DNA of 64,000 nt. Source: Ferruginibacter sp. Its GTDB lineage: Bacteria > Bacteroidota > Bacteroidia > Chitinophagales > Chitinophagaceae. Where the stretch lies: the NCBI GenBank assembly GCA_016786725.1, contig JAEUVU010000001.1, positions 108,760 through 172,759 of the forward strand, in the 5' to 3' direction. The translations under genes and the position numbers were made by a program. Each line of letters opens with the position of its first letter. Positions within the stretch are counted from its first letter, which is position 1. Under the pieces are notes generated by a model. That model worked only from the letters and a program-made list of their open reading frames with translations, did not search any database and was not told the origin of the DNA. Positions 57,926-64,000 of the stretch are shown here, piece by piece.

Positions 57926-58111
57926 AATGCAATTTTTTTATAAGCAAATGTAAGTAATAACCTATGAGAATACGGACAGTTGCATTGATTTAATGTTGCA
58001 ACAGCCTTTTTTCTTTGATCAGGTACAAATTTTTGGTACGATTATAGTTTATTTTTTGATTGTACCCCGGTAAACCTTTCCCGGCTATTGTTTACCATAA
58101 ACTTAAATACT

Positions 58112-58477
58112 ATGAAAAGTTTAAAATTTATATTACCAGCCCTGTTGATTGGCTTTATCAGTTTTGGAACAATATCCTGCAGCAGGTCTGATGATTATAA
58201 TCTCCCAGGCAGCGATACTGCAATCTATAAAGTGAATATCCAGGCAAACCAGTTCAGCCCTTCAGGCATTACCATGCTGCCGGCAAATAAAATAACCTGG
58301 ACAAATATGGATACGGATACACACAGCATTGTAAGTGATGATGGAATAAGTTTTAACAGTGGTAATATACCTTCCGGTGCCAGCTATAGCTTTATACCTT
58401 CTGCAACCGGCACCTATACCTATAAATGCGGTATTCACCCGGCCGTGCAGGGTGTGGTGTATGTGGTTACCAGGTAG
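58112..58477 (+). CDS. Cupredoxin-like lipoprotein
   Basis: 121 residues from the ATG at 58112 (M-K-S-L-K-F-I-L-P-A), preferred over an in-frame start at 58088 because it opens on the signal. Lipobox I-S-C near residue 23. The plastocyanin/amicyanin-like domain has T-D-T-H-S-I (His 71) and Y-K-C-G-I-H-P-A-V (Cys 106, His 109). Three of the four type-1 copper ligands are present; the position of the axial Met is Val 112. A periplasmic electron carrier is likely, with an altered copper site. Confidence 0.85.
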   Translation: MKSLKFILPALLIGFISFGTISCSRSDDYNLPGSDTAIYKVNIQANQFSPSGITMLPANKITWTNMDTDTHSIVSDDGISFNSGNIPSGASYSFIPSATGTYTYKCGIHPAVQGVVYVVTR

Positions 58478-58536
58478 TGATAGTTAATAAATGTCAGCAT
58501 AATATTTTTGGGACAGGAAATATTGCAGCAGTAATA

Positions 58537-58920
58537 TTATGATTGGTTTGCCGTTTTTCTCCTTTGTATCAAATGGAAAACTACATTCAAAACAAAACAG
58601 GCGATAAAGATGATCAGTGTTGCATTTTCAACCAATTGCGGGTCAACATTTTTACCGGTAAGTTTAAGCAACAGGAAATGGATATAAGAATTTGACCTGT
58701 CTTGATGACCCAATGCTTCTCTTGCCTGCCCGTGCCATTCGGTGCAGGCGCAATAGCCCCAGCCATACCATATACCCAGCACAAACCAGGAAAAAACGGT
58801 GAGCAGCATGGTAAACAAATGCAGCTTTCTTGCTTTTGCAAAAGCCCAGCCAACACAGTTGAACAAGGTAAATGCTGTGTGAAAAACAAAGAAGAAAATA
58901 TTGAGGAACTGGTACCCCAT
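58537..58920 (-). CDS. DUF2784 membrane protein
   Basis: 127 residues with about three membrane helices and the DUF2784 signature G-W-G-Y-C-A-C-T-E-W-H. N-terminal F-H-T-A-F-T-L-F-N-C and a central W-F-V-L-G-I-W-Y-G-W-G support it. Function unknown. It lies 21 bases after the GNAT gene, which itself lies 2 bases after the M61 peptidase gene, so the three form an operon. Confidence 0.88.
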   Translation of the reverse strand: MGYQFLNIFFFVFHTAFTLFNCVGWAFAKARKLHLFTMLLTVFSWFVLGIWYGWGYCACTEWHGQAREALGHQDRSNSYIHFLLLKLTGKNVDPQLVENATLIIFIACFVLNVVFHLIQRRKTANQS

Positions 58921-58941
58921 AATATGAATATACGGCCCATT

Positions 58942-59406
58942 TTATTTCAATCCCTTCCGCATAGCTATCATATGCTTTGCAAAACCAGTTTTTTCATAGG
59001 CTTTAATGGCAGATTCATTTGCGTGATACACATCTAATCTCAGTCCAGTAATATTTTGTGAAGCAGACCATGCTGCCAGTGCATCCATGATCATCTTATT
59101 TATCCCTTTTCCCCGGTGTTGGGGCACTACATACATGAACCCCAGGTAAGCATGTTGTGTATGCTGCAGGTAGGGTTTTGCCTCTTCTATCCGGGCATAG
59201 CCGCTGCCGATGAGTTTGTTATCCAGTTCGGCAACCAGCAGCTCAATATGATCCGCTGTTATCATTTTTTCAATATCATAATAATGTGTATTGGTTTTTA
59301 AGGTGGGGTCGAAAGGGCGTTCAGCGCTGATAACCCCCTGCTCAAAAACAAGCAGGGTATCCAGGTCTTTTAATTCGGCTTTTCTTATGGTTACCTGTTC
59401 CATCAA
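58942..59406 (-). CDS. GNAT-family N-acetyltransferase
   Basis: 154 residues. Acetyl-CoA loop V-V-P-Q-H-R-G-K-G-I-N-K, preceded by Y-L-G-F-M-Y and followed by L-R-L-D-V-Y-H-A-N-E-S-A. N-terminal R-K-A-E-L-K-D-L-D-T-L is the usual first strand. Acceptor unknown. It starts 2 bases after the peptidase gene in the same operon. Confidence 0.88.
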   Translation of the reverse strand: MMEQVTIRKAELKDLDTLLVFEQGVISAERPFDPTLKTNTHYYDIEKMITADHIELLVAELDNKLIGSGYARIEEAKPYLQHTQHAYLGFMYVVPQHRGKGINKMIMDALAAWSASQNITGLRLDVYHANESAIKAYEKTGFAKHMIAMRKGLK

Positions 59407-59408
59407 TT

Positions 59409-61712
59409 TTATTTATTCAGATATGCAGGTGGAATTGGCTGCTCTTTAGTTTCTTCATCCCAGGTAACACTCATAATAAACCAGCGGCCTTTTTCTTTAA
59501 TAAGTTCAACACTGTTGATGCCGCGTTTGGTGGTGGGGGGTGTAGTGCCTGCGTTGAATTCATAAGCAGTAAATACCTGGGCCACCGTTCCAAACTGGTT
59601 TACCGTGCGACCGATCTCTTTTTCGTTGAATGAATTTTTCATAAAGAAAGGCCCGTTGTTTTGTACATACTGTGCAGGAGAAAATTTGCGTAATTCTTTT
59701 TTTGCGTTAAAGGCAGCCATGTAAGCATCTTTGTGAAAAAGGCTGCGGAAGCGGTCCCAGTTTCTCGGGCCCGCAGGGCCCGAGATCACATCGTACAATG
59801 CTTTGATGATGCCATCAATTTCTGCCACATCTGCAGCATTTGCTGCAGGCGTTGCTGCTGCATAATTGTGCAGCCATGCATTGCGTATCTTAAGCTGTGC
59901 TGCCGTGGGGTTGGAAATAAAACGCAGCAAATGCTTTCGTGTTTTTTCTATTTTAAAAGCCGCTGCTGATAAAGTAACCAGTTCAATTTTTCCCGAAGCA
60001 TCGGTACGTTTTACTTTTACAGTAACGATGTCTCCTTCTTTAAGGTTGCCATACAATTGGGTAATTACATCGCTGATGTTGCTGATGTTTACCGGCATAT
60101 CATTTATACTTACCATTTCATCGCCCTCTTTATATCCCAGTTTTTCACCAAAGGCGTTCATGCCTTTTAGCCCAACAACAACTGCCCCCTGTTTATCTGA
60201 ACTGATCTTTACACCCCCAATTGTAAAATCACGGTAAATTTCTGCAGGTATATAATCCACCCCTGCCATATCAAAAAACTGCTGGTAGGGGATGGGGGTT
60301 CCTTTTTCAACATAAGTTTTAAAAAAATCTTTCACCTGCGGAAAAGTCATCTCTGTAATGATATCAAACAACTCAGCATCTTCAAAAAATTTATCCTTCC
60401 CGTATTTTATTGAAAGATCATGCTTCAGGTCTTTAATACCGTACTGTGCATTGGAGAGTTTTAGTAAATAAAGATCGAGGCAGGCAGATATCAGTGCGCC
60501 CTTTTGATATACATTACCATATTGCTGTGCCCACCTGCCTGCGCTTTCGGTACTTAATTCAGTAAAGGAAAGGCTGTCGTTGTAAAAAGAACGGGAACCG
60601 TTAATTTTTTGTGCCAGCGTTTCTAAAAACTGTTCAGGCGTTTTCATACCGCTCCATACCTGTACATGATGGGAGGTGTATTCGGTGCTGCCTTCATACA
60701 GCCATAAATGTTTTGAAAGTACAGTTTCATTAAAGTTGAATTCTTTTACTTCACGTGAACTGATGGTAAGCGGAGAAATGATATGGAAAAATTCGTGGGA
60801 TGATATATCCACTATCCCCTCAATGGCATCTTTTTCGGGGCTTTCATCAAGGCTGTAAAAAGAAGAATAGGAATGTTCCCAGGCGCCGGTTACCGCCTGT
60901 TTCTTTTGCTCGCTGTTGAAGTAAAAGATAAAAGCATATTTATCAACCGGCAGTTTGCCGCCCAGGTAATCTTTTGAACCCTGCAGCAATTTATCAAGAT
61001 TGGCCGCAATAAATTTTGAGGTGGCCTGTTTGCGTGGCGCATATACAGCCACCAGCACTTCAGCATTGCCTACAGTAATGGTGGTGGTATCGGGCAGCGA
61101 GTACATAATGGGGGAGTCGTACAAATGGTCTGCATTGCTGCAGATGAATTTATCATTAACAGCGCCGGTTGCAACGGGTTTTAATCCCGTAGCTGCATAA
61201 AACCCTGCCGGCTTGGTAAATGATATTTCAAAAGGCATTTTCTTCATGCCATCAAAATAACCAAATACGCCGGGTGTATTCAATACAAAATTTTTGCCTG
61301 CTTCAAAGCTGGTGCCGCACATGCTGTACACAAAATTTTCTATGGCTGCATCCCAGGTGTCTTCTACAGTATAACTGAGGCGGTGTATTTTTTTAGCTTT
61401 TTTAATAGTCCATTGGCATCCGCCCTGCCGTGATACCGGCAGTTCCTTATTTTCTTTGTCAAATGCTTTCAGGTCGTGAACGTACATGCCGTAATTGCTG
61501 TTCATGTACGTGCCGGGTACAATTTTTGGCAGGTAAAAACTGATCTCATTTTTACTGATGGCAGGAGCTACCAGCTCTACCTGCAGCTTATCGTCTATAA
61601 CTTTGGTGAGGTCAACATGGTATTGGTAAGCGGATTGTGCCCCGGCCTGTAAAGTTGAAAGGCAAAGGCAGGCACTGATGAGAACGCCTGCAGTTAGAAT
61701 ATTTTTTTTCAT
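59409..61712 (-). CDS. M61-family metallopeptidase with PDZ domain
   Basis: 767 residues with a signal peptide. The catalytic domain has S-S-H-E-F-F-H-I-I-S (His 306, Glu 307, His 310) and W-L-Y-E-G-S-T-E-Y with the third ligand Glu 340, the gluzincin zinc site of glycyl-aminopeptidase-like M61 enzymes. A PDZ domain follows at about residues 495-590 (G-Y-K-E-G-D-E-M-V-S-I-N-D). A C-terminal globular part follows. It likely trims exported peptides in the periplasm. First gene of the operon with the GNAT and DUF2784 genes. Confidence 0.9.
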   Translation of the reverse strand: MKKNILTAGVLISACLCLSTLQAGAQSAYQYHVDLTKVIDDKLQVELVAPAISKNEISFYLPKIVPGTYMNSNYGMYVHDLKAFDKENKELPVSRQGGCQWTIKKAKKIHRLSYTVEDTWDAAIENFVYSMCGTSFEAGKNFVLNTPGVFGYFDGMKKMPFEISFTKPAGFYAATGLKPVATGAVNDKFICSNADHLYDSPIMYSLPDTTTITVGNAEVLVAVYAPRKQATSKFIAANLDKLLQGSKDYLGGKLPVDKYAFIFYFNSEQKKQAVTGAWEHSYSSFYSLDESPEKDAIEGIVDISSHEFFHIISPLTISSREVKEFNFNETVLSKHLWLYEGSTEYTSHHVQVWSGMKTPEQFLETLAQKINGSRSFYNDSLSFTELSTESAGRWAQQYGNVYQKGALISACLDLYLLKLSNAQYGIKDLKHDLSIKYGKDKFFEDAELFDIITEMTFPQVKDFFKTYVEKGTPIPYQQFFDMAGVDYIPAEIYRDFTIGGVKISSDKQGAVVVGLKGMNAFGEKLGYKEGDEMVSINDMPVNISNISDVITQLYGNLKEGDIVTVKVKRTDASGKIELVTLSAAAFKIEKTRKHLLRFISNPTAAQLKIRNAWLHNYAAATPAANAADVAEIDGIIKALYDVISGPAGPRNWDRFRSLFHKDAYMAAFNAKKELRKFSPAQYVQNNGPFFMKNSFNEKEIGRTVNQFGTVAQVFTAYEFNAGTTPPTTKRGINSVELIKEKGRWFIMSVTWDEETKEQPIPPAYLNK

Positions 61713-61794
61713 GGCTTATAACTTTGCCGTAAAGAAAGGTATTTTTTTAAAACAGTGTTTACCGTTTGTACATCTGCAGGCAGTCCCCGGTATA

Positions 61795-62265
61795 TTACTG
61801 TTGCAGTTTCTGTTCAATCAATTTACCCACCTTCATGGCCCTGTTTTCCTTCCAGCCGCCGGTAAAGTCCTGGGTAATTTTTGTTTTAATGTACACCTGT
61901 AAACGGTTTCCCTCTGTTTTGTAATATACAGCTGTTATAGATGCCCATTCATTTGCCATCATTCCACGCTGGCCTATTATACATTTTTCTGCAGGATTTA
62001 TGACCGTGATGTTGTAATGATAAACTGCCAGGCTGGCTTTAATGAAATCAACCAGCAATTCTTCTGCGGGTATGGTTTCTTTTTCAAAATAATATTCGTT
62101 GCTGGTGGATGCTGTCCAAAACGGGGTTTCGGCCAGTTTGAATTCTTTTGAAAGCTTTTCAAAATCAACGGATGCTGCCGTCTGGCTGAAATCAGAAAGT
62201 TTTGCAGTACCAAGGCATCCGGGCAGCAATAAAACTGCAAGTAAAGCGGGCAGGATGGTTTTCAT
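61795..62265 (-). CDS. Putative lipoprotein of unknown function
   Basis: 156 residues. Lipoprotein signal M-K-T-I-L-P-A-L-L-A-V-L-L-L-P-G-C. Mixed alpha/beta mature part (I-T-A-V-Y-Y-K-T-E-G-N-R-L-Q-V-Y-I-K-T-K-I-T) with no motif I can name. It lies 82 bases ahead of the M61 operon on the same strand and might be co-transcribed. Confidence 0.65.
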   Translation of the reverse strand: MKTILPALLAVLLLPGCLGTAKLSDFSQTAASVDFEKLSKEFKLAETPFWTASTSNEYYFEKETIPAEELLVDFIKASLAVYHYNITVINPAEKCIIGQRGMMANEWASITAVYYKTEGNRLQVYIKTKITQDFTGGWKENRAMKVGKLIEQKLQQ

Positions 62266-62415
62266 GTCATTATTTTTTAATTACTCCCTGTAAAAATGAT
62301 ATTTTTTCAGGGTTACAAAATACAGATTCTCTTTTTTGAAAATGAATATAAATTAAGATTAACAGGCAGATAACATGCGCCAGTATGCCTTCGCCAAAAT
62401 ACCCTTTGCAGGGTA

Positions 62416-62446
62416 TTGCCTTCGTTTAAACCAGCTGTTAGTTTTG
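62416..62446 (+). promoter_or_regulatory. Bacteroidota-type promoter for the 62483 gene
   Basis: TTG at 62416-62418 and TAGTTTTG at 62439-62446, separated by 20 bases, match the Bacteroidota consensus (TTG ... TAnnTTTG) exactly. The next gene starts 37 bases downstream. Confidence 0.5.
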
Positions 62447-62482
62447 GGTTGTTAATCAATCTTAAACCAATAAAAACAAAGA

Positions 62483-63007
62483 ATGATGAAAAAAACAATT
62501 CAGCTATTATCCGTTTCCCTGTTTGCAGCCTGCAGCCTTTTTATGGGGTCGTGCAAAAAAGATTCTACGGATGCTTCGGGCAACCAGAACCTGGGCAGCG
62601 GCCAGGGCGAAGTGCGCTTTAGTTATTCCGGTGCACAAAGCGGCAGCTTTCAATCGGCAATCTCATTTACTACTGTGGCATCAAGTGGCGGCATAACCCA
62701 GATTGCTGCAACGGTTGTATCGGGCACAACTGCCAAAGTAGTGCAAATCGTTTTTCCTACCAATATTGCAACAGGCACTGCCACGCAGGCTTCGGCCGGC
62801 GCCGACCTGGCCAATAACTTTTTAATGTCGTATGCCATTGGCAGCGCCGGATGGGCAATAGGGGGCGGAACCGGTGCAGGCTTTACCGTTACTGTAACCA
62901 AAAATACCGGCACCGAAATGGAAGGCACTTTCAGTGGCGAACTGGGCAGCGACAGCGACCCAAGCAAGGTAACAACAGCCAGCGGATATTTTCATTGCAA
63001 GCTGTAA
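62483..63007 (+). CDS. Putative lipoprotein of unknown function
   Basis: 174 residues (an ATG at 62486 is equally possible). Lipoprotein signal ending L-F-M-G-S-C. The mature protein is rich in Gly, Ser, Ala and Thr with beta-strand spacing (S-G-G-I-T-Q-I-A-A-T-V-V-S-G, G-T-E-M-E-G-T-F-S-G-E), as in surface-exposed small lipoproteins. No family recognised. Ends shortly before a strong terminator. Confidence 0.65.
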   Translation: MMKKTIQLLSVSLFAACSLFMGSCKKDSTDASGNQNLGSGQGEVRFSYSGAQSGSFQSAISFTTVASSGGITQIAATVVSGTTAKVVQIVFPTNIATGTATQASAGADLANNFLMSYAIGSAGWAIGGGTGAGFTVTVTKNTGTEMEGTFSGELGSDSDPSKVTTASGYFHCKL

Positions 63008-63021
63008 GGGTTTTGATAATA

Positions 63022-63060
63022 AAAAAAGACCAGCGCTTTTAACGGGCGCTGGTCTTTTTT
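63022..63060. terminator. Intrinsic terminator
   Basis: AAAAAAGACCAGCGC (63022-63036) pairs with GCGCTGGTCTTTTTT (63046-63060) around a 9-base loop, ending in a T-run. It is 15 bases after the stop at 63007 and may serve the convergent gene too. Confidence 0.85.
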
Positions 63061-63142
63061 GTATCACCAGGAAATGTAAACCGGTTGATGATCACCCAGG
63101 GCCGGCAGCAGCCTGCCTTGGTGCAGCGGCAAAATGGTATCC

Positions 63143-63565
63143 TTAATTGGTTTCTTCAAATTTGGTGAGGGTAAGCCTTTGTGTGGGATAATCCGATCCC
63201 TCAAACTCCATGGTCAGGATGTTTTTCCCTTCTTTTCCTTCGATGGTGATGGTACCCGAAATGGCTGATCCATCGGTACGGGTAAGGGTGGTTTTAATAA
63301 AAGTTTTGCCTTCTTTAAAAGGTACTGTCCAGTTGCAGGTAATTGCATCTACCGTTCCATCCAGCGTAACATCGCCCGGCGAAAATTGTATCATTTTTGA
63401 ATCGTACACCACTTTGATCTCCCTTTCATCTTTGCTTTGCACAACACCAGAAGCATCCAGGTTTTCAAATCCACCTCCGTGCAGGATGTTTTTTTTATCG
63501 CACTGGCCATAACTGTAAATGCCTGCCAGCAGGGCAAATAAAATAAATACGGTTTGTTTTTTCAT
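63143..63565 (-). CDS. Small secreted protein of unknown function
   Basis: 140 residues from the ATG at 63565 (M-K-K-Q-T-V-F-I-L-F-A-L-L-A-G-I-Y-S-Y-G-Q), chosen for its signal peptide; the frame extends to an ATG at 63682 without one. The mature protein is beta-rich with the look of a lipocalin or META-type fold (I-K-V-V-Y-D-S-K-M-I-Q-F, G-T-I-T-I-E-G-K-E-G-K-N-I-L-T-M-E-F). No motif named. Transcribed alone. Confidence 0.65.
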   Translation of the reverse strand: MKKQTVFILFALLAGIYSYGQCDKKNILHGGGFENLDASGVVQSKDEREIKVVYDSKMIQFSPGDVTLDGTVDAITCNWTVPFKEGKTFIKTTLTRTDGSAISGTITIEGKEGKNILTMEFEGSDYPTQRLTLTKFEETN

Positions 63566-63600
63566 GGTCTTTTGTTTTTGATGTAATTGGCCCTGATAAG

Positions 63601-63756
63601 GGCCTGCAGCTGCACAATATAAGCTATTTAAACCGGTTAATTGCTTTTTCCTTTGTACCGGCACAGGTACGCCAGCGCTCATTTGCTGTGCCGCCTGCAG
63701 GCCCCCGCCTTGGTTCGGGGCACACGAAACAATTTTCGTTTCGTGTGCCCCGAACC
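63601..63756. repeat. Palindrome-rich intergenic element
   Basis: Three inverted repeats lie in 156 bases. GGCCTGCAG/CTGCAGGCC (63601-63609 with 63695-63703) encloses CGGCACAG/CTGTGCCG (63659-63666 with 63686-63693). Next to them is a perfect 19-base stem, GGTTCGGGGCACACGAAAC (63712-63730) with its complement at 63738-63756 around a 7-base loop. No U-tract follows the last stem on either strand, so it does not look like a standard terminator. It separates the secreted-protein gene from the Vsr-type gene. Confidence 0.6.
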
Positions 63757-63806
63757 GGGGTATAGGGCGACCGTTTCCATAGCAGCTGACAAAGAAACTT
63801 TAACAG

Positions 63807-64000
63807 TTAAATCTTTTGACTATTTATTACAGCCTTTATCTTTTTGACACATTTATTAGAATCCTTTTTTATTTCCTGTTCCCAAAATCTTAAAACCTTA
63901 AAGCCAAGTTTCTTTAATGCTTTATTATTTTCTATATCCCTTTGCATATTTCTTTCAATCTTTGGAATCCAAAACTTTCGGTTTGTTTTAATTTTCTTCT
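63807..64000 (-). CDS. vsr: Vsr-type very-short-patch mismatch endonuclease, C-terminal end (partial)
   Basis: Open to the right edge of the window; 63 residues of the C-terminus are visible, read on the minus strand and ending at a TAA at 63807-63809. The segment R-K-F-W-I-P-K-I-E-R-N-M-Q-R-D, then L-K-K-L-G-F-K-V-L-R-F-W-E-Q-E-I, is the conserved end of very-short-patch repair endonucleases and their DUF559 relatives. Vsr cuts T-G mismatches produced by 5-methylcytosine deamination and normally sits next to a DNA cytosine methyltransferase. Such a gene would lie beyond the window edge. The N-terminal catalytic Asp cannot be seen. Confidence 0.8.
   Translation of the reverse strand, partial: KKIKTNRKFWIPKIERNMQRDIENNKALKKLGFKVLRFWEQEIKKDSNKCVKKIKAVINSQKI

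Overview
The window looks like a chromosomal segment of a Bacteroidota bacterium, most likely family Chitinophagaceae. The genus is an inference from gene content, since no rRNA or tRNA is visible. Evidence for the phylum: several proteins carry a C-terminal type IX secretion (T9SS) sorting domain, there are many short lipoproteins with a Cys lipobox, and the families DUF2911, WG-repeat, DUF1801, S9/DPP4, M61 and a glycine-rich RRM protein occur together. Composition is AT-rich, with short operons on both strands and frequent hairpin terminators. No insertion sequence, CRISPR array, rRNA or tRNA was seen.

Layout. 0-2.4 kb: a same-strand series of small genes (end of an S41 protease, TraB/ChaN-like lipoprotein, unknown protein, DUF1801) separated by hairpin-rich spacers. 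2.4-7.1 kb: an orphan contractile-tail sheath gene, a free-standing T9SS sorting domain and a large T9SS cargo protein. 7.3-17.8 kb: a phospholipase C/phosphatase-like enzyme, surface lipoproteins, a CXXCH haem-motif lipoprotein, a WG-repeat protein and a 939-residue T9SS protein with FnIII and GEVED domains. 18-25 kb: a PAS histidine kinase with a degraded ATPase end, a phosphoesterase/PQQ-propeller fusion and a DPP4-like peptidase. 25-34 kb: a GldM-C-like secreted protein, DoxX, NagA, a formimidoylglutamase/arginase-family enzyme, a rhodanese-thioredoxin lipoprotein, a BON/SH3 pair, an atypical SDR and lipoproteins. 34-40 kb: an operon encoding topoisomerase IV subunits B and A around a DUF1835 gene. 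40-50 kb: acetyltransferase, steroid-reductase-like membrane protein, RRM protein, a metalloprotease/propeller/barrel outer-membrane protein, DUF2911, YdcF, cyclophilin, a 23-residue-repeat protein, a phosphoesterase and an L,D-transpeptidase-like enzyme. 50.4-54.5 kb: a 507-base gene-free stretch with several hairpins, a translationally coupled membrane protein/histidine kinase/response regulator unit, and two genes sharing an uncharacterised domain that ends in D-F-x-x-P-C-P-Q-x-C-D. 54.6-63.6 kb: envelope proteins, DUF2911-TPR, cupredoxin, DUF2784, GNAT and an M61 peptidase. 63.6-64 kb: a palindrome-rich spacer followed by the C-terminal end of a Vsr-type mismatch endonuclease running off the window.

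Most genes serve envelope biology: export of surface proteins, periplasmic proteolysis, peptidoglycan and thiol chemistry, plus a few housekeeping enzymes. The best candidates for something undescribed are the paired PCPQxC proteins next to the three-gene sensory unit (50.9-54.5 kb), the HEXXH-propeller-barrel protein at 42.3 kb, the orphan sheath beside an orphan sorting domain, and the hairpin repeat family seen at 1.25 and 7.07 kb.
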